A stretch of DNA of 64,000 nucleotides, taken from Heligmosomoides polygyrus polygyrus (Eukaryota > Nematoda > Chromadorea > Rhabditida > Heligmosomidae). Made by a program: the position numbers and the translations under genes. The stretch's first letter is position 1. Every line of letters starts with the position of its first letter. This document shows, in pieces, positions 36,218 through 48,600 of the stretch. The notes under the pieces are model-generated. The model was not told the origin of the DNA. It did not search any database and worked only from the letters and a program-made list of their open reading frames with translations. The stretch covers positions 23,939,706 to 24,003,705 of the forward strand of contig OX377204.1 in NCBI GenBank assembly GCA_947396885.1. Reading direction: 5' to 3'.

Positions 36218-36681
36218 GGGAAAGGTTTCGACATCCCATGGAACTTCAAGTTGAGACCAGGATGATTAGAAATAGCTCGGAATGCTGATTACGAATATGG
36301 GGTCAAAAGTGCAAAATGAAAATCCTGAGCGAGTTATGGCCTGCCGAAATCGAGAACCTCGCCACAGGCTGGCTGTGTGACACACCTTGCGTTGGAGTGG
36401 TGAGTCATCAGGGCTCCGTAAGAAGGGATCGCCAGCTGTGGCGGTGGCGCGTTGGTAGTGTACCCGCTCGTCACGTGCGACTCGTAGGTTCGGTGCCGGT
36501 TGATGCCGTTTTTTTTGCAAATCATAATTTGCCTTCGAAATTAACTTTTTTTCTGAATTATGACACGTGCTTGATTAAATAGCCGGGAAACTATCATACA
36601 TGTTTGTAAAAGTGCTTGAAGGCAAAAAACTGCTATGGTGACATTTTTATTTACAATTTTGCCCCATAGAGTCCAAGGTTG

Positions 36682-39600
36682 GGTGGCGATGTCCGTTCCT
36701 CCACGTGGTGCCACTGGAAACTGCCCGCTCTGCGAGCTAAGCCGAACACGGACATTCGATTGCAGGCGACAGGCCCTTGTGACAGGCCGGCCTACGAACA
36801 CCCATGTCACATCACATGGTTCATGACATTGCAAGTTTTTCGTGATAGTGCTACGGCGTCCGCGGGAGCCGACGCGCACTCGCAGAGCCCGGCGAGTGTG
36901 AGAAGTATGCGAGGGTCCCTGATGCGAGGGCGGCATCGGGGGGGGGGGGGCAACTGAGCTAGTCCGAAAGTCCCGTAACGTAAGCAGGACCCGCGTGGCT
37001 ACGCTGAATGTGGGTACGTTGACGGGCCGCTCGTGCGAGTTGGTTGAAGCACTGGAGCGAAGAAGAGTTGATTTCTGTGCAGTGCAGGAGACGAGGTGGT
37101 CGTGCCGCAAGTCAAGGGACATAGGACGTGGTTTCAAGGCCGTTCTATGTGGAAGTCGCAGGACCACCAGCGGTGTCGGAATAATCGTCTCCGAACGATT
37201 TCGTGACTCGATTGTAAGCGTTGAGCGCTTTGACGATCGATTGATGAAGATCGTTGTCGCCGCTAAGGAGCGACTCTATCACTTCTTCTCTGCGTATGCT
37301 CCGCAGACTGGCTGCTCCGATCAAGCCAAGGATGAGTTTTGGAACCTGCTGGATGAGAAGACAGCAGAGGTACCGTCGAAAGATGTCATCATAGTCGCTG
37401 GTGACCTCAACGGGCACGTCGGCGCGACGAAAGACGAGTACAGCTGTCAGGGTGGTTTCGGATACGGATCACGTAACGCCCATGGTGAGCGCATTCTTGA
37501 GTATGCGGAATCGCATAGTCTCACCATAGTGAACACCGTTTTCCGAAAACGCGACTCCCACCTCATCTCATATTATAGTGGGAGCTCCAAGTCTCAGATA
37601 GACTTTGTGCTTGTGAAGGATCGCGACCGGAGTCTTGTCACAGACGCGAAGATCGTGCCGTATGAGACGGTCGCCCCACAGCACCGACCGCTGATCTGCA
37701 CTTTGAAGATCGCCCCTCCGAGGTTGAAGCAGGTTGAGCGATGCGGTGCTGCAAGAATCAAGTGGTGGCGAATGAGAGAGAAGGAAGCAGCTGTGATTTC
37801 TCGCGTGCGGCTACCGACAGTCACGACTGTCGACGAAACTTGGAAGAAAACGACCGACGCGATTCGTCAAGCTGCACAGTCGGAACTCGGCATTACGAAG
37901 CCTGGACGACGCAAGGTCGAAAAGCAGGCGTGGCTGTGGACAGATGACGTGAAAGCAAAAGTGCGAGAGAAGAAGTCGCTTTATCACGTGTTTTTCGGCG
38001 AAAAGACGGCCGATAACTGGCGCAAGTACCAAGAAGCGAGGAAAGCTGCAAAGAAGGCCGTGGCTGTTGCAAAAGCCACTCATTATGGAGATGTCAACGA
38101 AAAGCTCGAGTCACGCGATGGCGAGCGGTATCTGTACCAGCTTGCTATGAATCGCCATCGGCAGACCGAGGATATTGAGAAGTTTTTCGGCATCAATGAT
38201 GAGAATGGCCATCTTCTTACGGACCGCAAGAAGGCATTGAAGCGGTGGCGCGACTACTTTGAGGAAATCTCTACAGTAGAATTTCCTCATCCAGCCATCC
38301 CTTTCACGGCTCCAACCCACGGCCCCGTTCAGAAGATCACCGTGGAGGAGATTGAAGCGGCTTTGAAGAAGATGAGGTCAGGCAAAGCGACTGGGCCCGA
38401 TGACGTGGCAGCAGATTTATGGAAGTCCAAGTACTGGTACCCTGCTGAGTGGTTGGCGAAGTTCTTTAATCAGGTTGTGGCGGAGAAGAAAGTGCCTGAG
38501 TGTTGGCGTCAAAGTACGACGATTCCGATTTGGAAGAAGAAGGGCAGTCCTGCAGACTACTCCAATTACCGCCCGATTCGCTTGCTTTCGCACAGCATGA
38601 AGATCTTTGAGCGAGTTGTCGATGGACGAATTCGGGACATCGTCCAGCTTTCCAGCAATCAGTGCGGCTTCGTGGCTGGCTGTGGCACCGTTGATGCCAT
38701 ACATGCCGTCCGCCTCCTGATAGAGAAACATCGCGAGAAACAGAAGCCAGTGCATATCGCCTTTCTCGACTTGGAGAAGGCCTTTGACCGCGTACCGCGT
38801 GAAGTGATATGGTACGCCCTGCGACGACATGGAGTTCCTGAAGAGCTCATAGAGTGGGTGCGAATCCTCTACTCTTCTCCAAAGAGTAGAGTTCAAGCTG
38901 CAGCTGGGACCTCGATGGAGTTTCTCATCTCTGTCGGAGTACACCAGGGTTCTGCGCTTTCCCCACTCCTCTTTGTTGTCGTCATGGATGCCGTCACACG
39001 AGATCTTCAGAAGCCCGTGCCATGGACGTTGCTTTATGCCGATGACGTGATGCTCGCTAGCGAACATAAAGGTCTCGTCTCGAGTTCTCGAGCGAGAGTT
39101 GCAAGCTTGGTGTGATCGCTTGGAGCGGTTTGGACTCAGATTGAACGTGAAGAAGACCGAGTATTTAACGACGGACGTTACCGAGTCCAGCTCCATCAAG
39201 GTTAACGGCATCGAGCTTCCGCGCACTGCGGTCTTTAAATACCTGGGATCAGCAGTCACGTCTGACGGCAAACTGATGGTCGAAGTGAATTCACGCGTGA
39301 GTGCAGCTTGGTCCAAGTGGCGCTCGTTGACTGGCGTGCTCTGCGACAAGAAGATACCAGAGCGCTTTAAGTCAAAGATCTACAGAGCAGTCATCCGGCC
39401 AGTAGCGATGTACGGCGCTGAGTGTTGGCCTGCGACCAAGGAAGTTGAAACGCGCCTCAGCGTCATGGAGACGAAGATGCTGCGCTGGACGGCAGGAGTC
39501 ACGCTCATGGACCGCGTTCGCAATGAAACCATGCGACAAAGGTTCGGTGTCGCCTCGATAGCTGACAAGATGCGCGAAGCTCGCTTGGAACGGCCACGTT

Positions 39601-39834
39601 CTGCGTGGAGAAGAAGACAGCGTCCGCAAGATAGGCCTTAACTTCGAGGTAATAGGAAAGCGGCCTAGAGGGCGCCCGAAGCAGCGCTGGGCTGATACGT
39701 TACATACGGACTTCAAAGTAGCTGGTGTCCACCCCGATCTAGCGCTGGATCGGGAAATGTGGCGTCATGACACCAGAATAGCGGACCCCGCCGCGAAGCG
39801 GGACAAACGCTGAAGAAGAAGAAGAAGAAGAAGA
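36682..39834 (+). mobile_element. RTE-type non-LTR retrotransposon, near full length
   Basis: The 14-bp target duplication AGAGTCCAAGGTTG flanks it (36668-36681 and 39835-39848). It ends in a short GAA repeat, as RTE elements end in simple repeats rather than poly-A. The single ORF begins near 36980-36995, without a clear ATG in frame, next to a G11 run that may hide an indel. It encodes an endonuclease (QETRW, VAGDLNGHVGA, SQIDFVLV, HRPL) followed by an RT (FLDLEKAFDRVPRE, GVHQGSALSPLLF, LYADDVML). Frameshifts at about 39080-39100 and 39585 break the C-terminus, with the original stop at 39811. It is otherwise well preserved, so the insertion is young. Confidence 0.9.
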
Positions 39835-39852
39835 AGAGTCCAAGGTTGAAAG

Positions 39853-40285
39853 AGTAACTAGAAGTGTTTCTAACAACCTTGGCATTCATGGAACGAAGCA
39901 AAAAAATGTGCGAAGCAAAAAGGTGAGTAGAATGTAAGGTGAGGAAGAACGAAACGTCGTTGATCTACTGCACTTTTGGTTGATGTGGAAGCCCAAAATG
40001 TTGTTGATCTACTACTTTTTCTTCATATGTCCTTTTCACCAGCAAAGGTGGTGTCCATTCTTCTCGCTGAATTCGGGGTGCCAGACGGCAACGGTACACC
40101 AGGAGAAGAAGATCGCTAGAAGGTTAGCAGCTATTCTACGTGACGGTGCTGCAGCTTTAGTTGATGTTGAAACGGATGAAAATTTGGGATCAGATGTGTC
40201 TACAGATGAGGAATCCGATTGGTGGAACCACTGCGATGACGATGGCGAAGAAAACTCGAGTACCACCTCGAGTACTCGAGTACTC
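39853..40285 (+). CDS. Candidate gene inside the long-TIR element
   Basis: An open stretch before 39924 (KVERVTRSVSNNLG, then KQKNVRSKK) ends at a GTGAGT donor in phase 0. A TTTTCACCAG acceptor at about 40047 continues in phase. It gives CPFFSLNSGCQ, then KKIARRLAAILRDGAAALVD and a run of acidic residues (DEESDWWNHCDDDGEE). The gene would be split from its start by the RTE. A basic segment followed by an acidic one is common in transposon proteins, but I recognise no family. Confidence 0.35.
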
Positions 40286-40714
40286 GATGTCACCATAGCA
40301 GTTTTTTGCCTTCAAGCATTTTTACAAACGTGTATGGTAGTTTTCCCGGCTATTTAATCAAACACGTGTCATAATTTAGAACAAAAGGTCATTTCGAAAA
40401 TAAATTATGATTTGCAAAAGAATCGTCATCAACGGGCACCGAGCCTACGACGTCGCACGTGACGAGCGGGTATACTGCCCCCGCGTCACCGCCATAGCTG
40501 GCAAGCCGTTCTTACGGAGCCCCGATGATCACTACTCTAACGTCATGTGTGTCGCACAGCCAGCCTGTGGCGAGGTTCCCGATTTCGGCAGGCCATAGCT
40601 CGCTCAGGATTTTCATCTTACACTTTTGACCCCATATTCGTAATCAGCATTCCGAGCTCTTTCTAATCATCCTGGTCTCAACTTGAAGTTCCATGGGACG
40701 TCGAAACCCTTCCC

Positions 40715-41170
40715 TAGTTCCTTCTCTGTACTCGTCTGATCGTTTCCCCTCTTTTTGGACCTTCAATACCACGTTTTGTTCCTAGCTTTATTTCATCAGC
40801 ATTTCAGATTTTTTTCAACGGAGTGCGGCGCCACTCTGCACTCGAATAGTAATTCTCTGGCAGTGCCACTTTTTTCCTTCGATGTCGCAACTTTTATACA
40901 TTCTTCGTTAATTATCTGAAGACAATGTTCGGCTTCCACATTTGAGTTTTGTGAAAGGGATCAATTTGAGCTATATTTCCCTACTATCTCAATAATTCCG
41001 AAACTCCTTGGACACAATGTGGTGTGATTGTCTGCCTCTATTTGATCTGGTAATGTGTGCATAATGAAAAACTCATGCAAATTTTCGACGTCGTTGACGA
41101 CAGTATCATTTTACCACCTCCGACCATTTGGACTTGGCATCCACTACCACTAACCACATAGTTCCATTTA
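40715..41170. other. Intergenic, no recognised feature
   Basis: AT-rich sequence between two transposon remnants. No frame or repeat is supported. Confidence 0.35.
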
Positions 41171-41765
41171 TTAGGTTGGAAAAAAAAGTCTTTTTATTTT
41201 TTTCGAAGATTTATTACTTCACAACTACAATGTGAAATCAATTGAGACACTGTAGTCCATCGGATTCAAATCCGGAGAATACGGCGGCCATTCCGAAGGC
41301 GTGATGAAGTCGGGGAAATTGAGCTTGCACCACGCCTGCGCTCTCTTCGCACTATGTGCGTGTGCAGAGTCTTGTTGGAACGTCCACTGGGCATCACCGA
41401 AGTGCTGCTGGGCCCGAGGAGGAACTACGGACACGAGAATGCCTCGCTGGTAACCATCTTCGTCGATTTTCACTCCTTTATCCACGAAAGCAAGGGGTCC
41501 TGCCGCTGGCGCAGATTCCTCCCCAAACCATAACAGATTGTGGGTTCTGAACGATAGCAGAGGTGCTTGGAGCCCTTGTAGACCACACTCTACCATTTTG
41601 GCGATTATGCGCCTGCTGCACGGTGAACAGCTTCTCATCCGTGAACAGAATCTGTTCCCGTGTACGACCTGCGGCCCATCGTCGAACGATTCGCGAAACG
41701 TTTGGCCCTCTGCATCCGCTCCAAGGGAGGCCACTACGAAACCACTTGAACATGTCGTACCCTAA
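41171..41765 (-). pseudogene. maT-type (DD37D) transposase fragment
   Basis: The minus strand reads a transposase lacking its N-terminus: FTDEKLFTVQQAHNRQN (first Asp), SVMVWGGICASG, then in a shifted frame KIDEDGYQ, FQQDSAHAHSAKRAQAW (second Asp) and PYSPDLNPMDYS (third Asp). Exactly 37 residues lie between the second and third Asp, the DD37D spacing of maT elements. The reading then jumps to the 3' end (TTAGGTTGG preceded by TA at 41169), so the C-terminal tail is deleted. The right end is not found. Confidence 0.85.
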
Positions 41766-42530
41766 TGCTTGTATTGTTGTAATTTAGTTGACGTCTTCTC
41801 GAATTGTTGGTTGTTTTATAATTATGACGAAAAAATCTTGTCCATATTTATTTTATTTATTTTGGTTCACCCTGTAGAATGCGTGGCGCATCGCGAGAGG
41901 GATTTATTTATTTATTTGTTGTGGGTGTCAGAGGCGATACAGAAAAACAATCACATTACGAAAGACAAACAAGCACGGTTTCATAGATCTCGGTCGAATG
42001 AAATAAAACTAACTTTAAACAATAAACTTAGTAATATGCTTCTTAAAGGTTATATAACTCAATGACCAATCAGAAGAACGAAGAACGCGGCTAAAACTGG
42101 TACGAGTTCTAAGACTGAAAAACTTTCCCCTGACCAATGTGTTTCAACTGATTTGATTAACGATGTCCTCTATCCCTTATATGATGTGATTGTTGTGAAA
42201 TGCTTTCAAATTTTCGGATGTGAAAAATTAAAAAAAAACACTTTCTGCTGACGTACTTTCAAGACAGGAATATCAAAAAGGGGCAGAGGTTAACATATTC
42301 TTAATAGCAGAGGTATGGTTAGAGTATAGTTATAGAATAAGACTACGGTTCCAAGGAGCGGAAACACCTCTTTTAGGTACCCCTGGTGCATTGAACGATT
42401 ATAGACAGTTAATTCATAAAGTTCGCTGAGGACGTTCTATGCACACGTTGAAAAGTGAACTATCGAAATTAGGAAGATGCGCAGTCAAGCATAAAGATAG
42501 AGAACGGCGTTAATCCTGTTTCTACCGTAG
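41766..42530. other. Region upstream of the first FAN1 exon found
   Basis: It probably contains the FAN1 5' exon or promoter, but no ATG exon ending in phase 0 could be picked out with confidence. A TTTATTTATT run lies near 41850-41920. Otherwise featureless. Confidence 0.35.
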
Positions 42531-42634
42531 AGGAATGGAAGGCTTGGTTGGCCTGAGAAGGAAATCCGACACAAGAACCTGACATCGGATGCACTCGACA
42601 GCCGGCGCCTCCCCTGACTGCACTACTACGCGAC
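42531..42634 (-). repeat. SINE copy D (head only)
   Basis: It contains the conserved head of the family read on minus: CGTAGTAGTGCAGTCAGGGG, GGTTCTTGTGTCGGATTTCC and AGGCCAACCAAGCCTTCC. The body is missing. It lies just upstream of the UBZ exon of FAN1. Confidence 0.6.
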
Positions 42635-42678
42635 CAGATCGTTTTGTTTTGTGTTTTATGATGCCTTATCGTTTTCAG

Positions 42679-45600
42679 GAGTGTCCCGTTTGTAACCAGT
42701 CAGTCTTGCTAACGCTGTACAGGGCCCATCTGGATACATGCGACCTTAGACCGAATGACACCGATTGTGAGGTTCGACGATGTCTGGCTTCCATTTAATG
42801 TCTAATTCGCTGCAGAATTCGATGGTTCCGCAAACCATACGATGTTCAGATTGTGACCGTCGTCTCCTGCTCCGAAAGTCGTGCTGCTCGTGCGGGTCCG
42901 TCTATAGTGCTGGATGATGACGACGCACCGCAAGACGTCGAAGTGAACTCATCCAGACGATCTACGAGTAAATCCTGATTCAGCTGTTTGGCAACCACAT
43001 TCATACTAGCTTGGAGCACTCTTTATGTCGGATTTAAGAAGTGGTGAAGGCAGGCTCTTGAGAGCAAATCAACTTTTGAAACTTGAGAAGGCTCTTAAAG
43101 CTCTTATAAGTTGGGTACTCCACTGATTACACACATCCAGCGCGGAAATCTGGCTTCCTATATTCAGCGAATGCAGCTCAGCCCTTTTGATCGCCAGGAC
43201 TCGTAGCCATAGTCAGACGAAGCTTCAGTGAGGGCGCGTACAACCACTGCACAGCGTTTCTAGGTTCAGTTCTGAGGTCGAAGGAACTCGATTCGCTCTT
43301 CTGAAGCTCTAAAAAATAAATTCAGAACATTTTGCTGAGCGATGATTAACGTTTCTATGTGCAACGCTATCTGACGAGTAGGTTTCTAATCTATCTGGTT
43401 TAGCTTCAACAATAACACACAAGAGAAGGAGCAGAAGCCAGAAGCTTCAAGGTGATGTGGAGGATGAGGTTGAAATCATTAAAGTAGAAGAGGTCGTTGA
43501 GCGTTCATCCGAACCTGAGTAAGTTTCCGAATTCGGCATTAAAGCTCGTGAACTTCGTGGGAGTTGCCTCGTTTTCAGAAATCGTCCACCTGATTCGAAA
43601 CGACCCCGGAAAGCGGCCCAGAACTCAACTACAATGTCGTTTGTGAGGACGACGAGAAGGTCTGTTGATTTGGGGAGACCACTGTTGGTTACTCCACCTG
43701 AAGAGAATGTGCTGGCTAGATTAGAAGGCAGAGTTTGCTTGTGTTCGACTCAGGAGTTCGACATCATCTCGAGGCACGAAACCAGCCCAGTCATCTTCGT
43801 GATGCTAAGGGTGATTGCGGTCTTCTAGGTGAAGGTTCTTTCTGTTATGATGGCAGGCTCCGCCGGTGGTTGGGGATTATACACGTTGCTCGACAGCAAC
43901 TTGCCTCGGAACCCCTTCTCTTCCCCTGCTTTTACGTGCTTTCCCACGGGGCCAGCATCCTCTGATTAACCGACGAGGGTATCCCGGGCCACGGCTTCTA
44001 AAGTGCCGCTTTGTACTTCTAACCTCTACCATTTTCACGTCAAATTAGGCAAGTCAAATCAATCAAAGTCAAATCAAGTCGAGCCCTTTTCATGCCAAAT
44101 TGACCACTCTTCTGAGCTTGATGCTTTTGAAATCAAACTGAACATCTTCCAGATTAAACGAGCTTTTTCCACATTACGAGAAGGCTATAATAATTTTTTG
44201 TCCAAGGAAAAATTAATATGATTTTCTTTGGAATTTTTCGTTTCACTTGCTCGAATAAGTGAACACACTGATTAAAATTTAGTAAAATTTTTATTTTTTT
44301 AACAGAAAATAATGAGTTAGAGTTTGTTTCAAAGAGCAGGAAAGCAGCAAGCACATAATGCATTAAAAAGAAGATATTTATTATTTATTGTTTATTTATT
44401 TATTTATTTATTATTTATTTATTTATTTATTTGCACTATATAGTGCGCAATAGTCAGCAATTGCGGCGTAAACGAAACAGTTGTGTTAAAAAAAAACTAA
44501 ATCTCTCAACAACACAACCTAGCGTTTTATGATGATAGCGGGGAAGGCCTCAATTCAACTAACAAGGAGGAGCCAATAAAAATAGGTTACGATAAAAATG
44601 CAGAGGTAGGGGTTTGTGGAGTGGGTAGTTCAATGGGAAACGAGCAGTGGCCCGCCAACACTGCAAGCTGTGAGAGATACGGCTCCGGATACCATCTCAG
44701 TAGGTTCGCCGCTCCCATTGAAGCCCACACGACGGCCGCCAGGGGATGCAGTAGCAAGGAGTCAAAGTGAGAAGCTCACAACGGCAGGAAGACTGATATT
44801 GCGCGAGGCACTCGACTAGACCGTCGCGATTTTTATTGAATTGGTAGCAAAAGTTTTGTTCGTATAGAGTAACACAAATAACGATCACAAAGTAATACAA
44901 ACAGCACAACAAGAACAATTATTAAGACCCATACATCTCCTCTTTTAATACACCAAATGATTGCTGCCTTCATGCGCTTCAAAAAACTTTAGTTAATTAT
45001 TTTTCTTTGAAAAGAGAAAACTTTATAAAATTTCCACCGGTGTGGTCATTTCTTGGAGCAGGTGAATTTAAAAGTTTCAAAAAAGTCACGCTAATTTTGC
45101 CCCGAATAAGATTTATTCTACACGTCCTGGAAGGTCTCTATTTTAATGTGAAGGAAGCCCGCTTCAATTTGGAAGCTGCTCAATTCGATTTCGAAATCGG
45201 GTTTGCTTAGAAGAGTGTTCAGTTTGATGTGAAAAGTGTCGTCTGACGTGGAAATAAATTTCGAAAACTCCAATAGACGTGCAGCGGCCGTAGGATGAAT
45301 AGGCGTAGGTCTGTGTTCTACCAGCATAGCATATGTTCATTACAGGTCGACGTACCGCTCCTCTCCTAAACGTGATAGTAGTCCGGTGCCAGCAGTGGAA
45401 CCCAGTGACAGTCCAAAAGTCGAAAAGGAGAAGCTCACCACTGCTGATGAAGTCGTCAAAAAGATCGAGGTTGCTCCTTTTTCTGTTATTCTGTTAACAT
45501 ATTCATATTTATTTAACGTTTAGGAATTGCTCTCCACATCGTCGGTACATCCTTCTCCGGAAAAGACGTCGTCACAAGAGAGCAACGGAAACGGCCCATC

Positions 45601-48600
45601 CACGGATTGGAAAAGATCACCGTACATCGTGAAATTCACTCTTCTGATGATGCGCCGGGTTTGAATTTTTCCATCTCGCTCCATTTTGGCTGCTCATACC
45701 TGCTCTTAATGTAGCGTTAACGATTCAGGTGCTCCTGGCCACTAAGTCTGATGGGTCTCGCTACGACGAATCATTTTGGCAGGAGGATATCATGTTCTTT
45801 GACAGGTATGGTTACATTTGTTGGGAGAAGATACATTCCTAGCGATGAAGGGAGCAAAAGGACTAGGATTGAACGACGGAGTATATCAACCCAGGAATCG
45901 GCCACGTATTGTATTTTAGCAAGATTTGGTATCACGAAGGCAGTCTGAATGAGTATTCGGTGTATACAATGTCTTCCGAAGGTCTGTTATTGTCAGGGGT
46001 TTTACGGTTCTCGATCAGAATCGCCACAATTTTGCTGACCTTGAGAGCAGGGAAGGCTTGCTTGACCATATCAGGCAACGAATCTAAATATTAGGTTGTC
46101 CCATAAGTCCCCGCCGTTTTTTCAACGATTCACTGCAGACTTCGCCGGCTGTCTCTTGCATAGCGCTGCATAGCTTTCGAAAGAGAATGATTTGCTCTAT
46201 CAGAAGATGTATTGCGTTTCTTTACTCATCATGGATTTTGTCAATTTTTAGGTCGTTGAAGTGAAAAGTGAAAAAGTGAAAAAGTAGCCATTTGCGCACT
46301 TGTTCTCTCCGCTTAGGTTTGTAATTTTTTGCGCAGTTTTTTATAGCGTTTGGGGACAATGTCCTGTACTACAAGAATATGTGTTGGTCCTATTTTCTCA
46401 CTTGCCCTTTATTGATTTTTAGTCCATCAAATTGAGAATTCAGGCTTTCCCGTCCGAATTTTTACCAAAACTCCGGTTCTGTGGTTGGACTTTTTTGCTT
46501 GGTGTCATATGTCGTTTGGAAGAGGATGTCTTGCTCAGTAAGAATTTGTGTCGCGTTTATTGGCTCACGCTGATTTCTGTCGAATATCAACAACTGAAGT
46601 AGGAGAAGGAGTTGTTGGTGAAGACGGTTTTTCTCTTTTTGGCATTTTGTTGATATTCAAAAGAAATCAATAAATGCGACACATATTCTTATAGAGCACG
46701 ACATTCTCTTTTGAATGACATATAACATCAACCCAAAAAGTCCAACCACAGAGCAGGAGCTGTCGGCAAAATAACCATCCTCCTTCGGACGTCCCAATTT
46801 GATGACCTAAAAATCAATAAAGGACAAATGAGCAAATAGCACTAACACATATTGTCGTAGTACAGAACATTGTCTTCCAAATGCTCGAAAAAACTGCGCA
46901 AAAAATTACAAACCTAGTCGGAGAGAACAAGTGCACAAATGGCTACTTTCTCACTTTTTACTTTTCACTTCAACGATCTAAAAGTTGACAAAATTCAAGA
47001 TGAAAAAAGAAATGCAATAAGTGTTCTGATAGAGCAAATCATTCTCTTTCGAAAGCTATGCAGCGCTGCGCAGGAGACTGCGGGCGAAATCTGCAGTGAA
47101 TCGTTGAAAAAAACAGCGAAGACTTATGGGACAACCTAATAAATTCGATCCCTGCTTTTCGATGAATAGTGTGTGAATCACTGGAAAACCTACCAATCGT
47201 CGGTCTCATTCTTATAGGAACCAAGAATTGGGCAAATAATAAAATAAACATTTTGGGCGCAAATGATTTCATCCAAATTCTAAACTAAGCTTATCTTTCC
47301 GCAAAATTAATACTAGACGATTTTTTCCTGAAGAAATACTTGCATTTCTTTTTGTGAGAGCTAACAGCAACTCATCGACTCCAAGGGATTTAAGACCTCG
47401 CTGTTTTGAACACGGAGACACATTCGAGCCAAAACAGCTCAATAGGTGGCTCTTTTTACTCTTCCATGCGTATTCGTGCACATATCTTCAAGTGAAAGTG
47501 TAGGCAGAAGACCTCCGAGTACTTGATGTAGACAGATTTCCCTAGAGTGTAACATAATCGGATTGGAAAGATGTCACTCGTGAAGGATAAGCGGCTAAAG
47601 GACGGCATTACTCTTCAATCTCTCTTGGGATACGCCACGCATTCTACTTTCATGGGATGTCGCGGAATGCGTATTTGAATACGTATTGGGCATACAATGA
47701 TTGGAGTGGCCAGCCGATGACCCAATCAGCGCTTTATCCTTCCTAGAAAAGTCTGGTTCCAAATCACCGATCCCGCCCGAAGGAATGGAAGGCTTGGTTG
47801 GCCTGGGCGGGAAATCCGAATGTCGAAGGTGTTAACGTGTGCACGCGACAGCCGGCACCTCCTGCGACTGCGCTACACGCGACGGTCAACAAAAAAAGCT
47901 TTGCATAATTATAAAAACCCATAGAAAGCCAAAAGTACCGGATGTTGCCCAAGCAACAGCGAGGTGTTCTCCAGTGTTCATCAATGGACCAACGATATTC
48001 GACACTTTATCGCTATTTTGATGCGTGATGGAATAGTAGCAGAGTCCTCGGCTGTCGCCAGCACTTCGGGTCAAGTTTTGTACCCCGCCCAGACGAACCA
48101 AGCCTTCCAATTCTCAGGGTTGGTGAATGGGTACCAGACTTGCCTGGGAAGAACAACGCGCTGAACTTTTATCTGCCGCGTGCCACAAAGCATTGTATAG
48201 GCCAAATCAACCTTCAAATTAAGTAAGTACGGTGTTTGCTTTTTATAAGGTAGGTAAGGTTAGGTTATCAAGTAAGGTTTATATTTTTTCTTTTTCCTTT
48301 CTATAACTTCGTCGTTTCTAAAAAAAAATGAAGAAAAAGAATAGAGAAAGGAATACAGAAGGGAAGAGGAAAAAACGTCTGCTGATACTTAATCACTAAT
48401 CCAAATACTCTGGAAATTCGGATGTTTGTGTGCTTCTTTTAGCTAAATTACAATTTTTGCATAGCGCTGTTGCGTTGTGTTAATAGTCTGTTTCGGTTAT
48501 GGCACGTCATTTGGTTAACGTAGATTAAATAAGTAAATAAATAAATAGCTTTCACGACATCCTGCAGAAGTAGAATGTGCGGCGCATCTGAGATGGGGCT

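Larger units (their letters stand above)
36218..40714. mobile_element. Long-TIR element split by an RTE insertion
   Basis: A left arm at 36218-36640 (GGGAAAGGTTTCGACATCCC onward) is repeated inverted at about 40285-40714, roughly 85% alike over more than 400 bp. Removing the RTE and one copy of its target duplication leaves an element of about 1.33 kb. Internal sequence right of the RTE carries a spliced-looking acidic reading frame (see the 39853-40285 entry). I could not define the target duplication or the superfamily. Confidence 0.75.

Noticed and set aside
35958..36239. Minus-strand 93-codon frame called as a gene
   Set aside because: It overlaps the start of the long-TIR element, lacks a family motif and has no splice partners; it is mentioned only as part of the interval.
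36940..36950. Poly-G/C runs here and at 30000, 31517, 52799 and 63178 as functional quadruplex signals
   Set aside because: Single homopolymer runs, prone to assembly error, with no repeated G-tract pattern.
34671..42678. TREX-like gene and fan-1 as one operon or one fusion gene
   Set aside because: The last TREX-like exon ends in a stop and 8 kb of transposon-rich DNA follows, much longer than nematode operon spacing.
42816..42849. Extending the second fan-1 exon to the CTGCAG acceptor at 42815
   Set aside because: That start does not match the phase of the UBZ exon; the GTTCAG acceptor at 42849 does.
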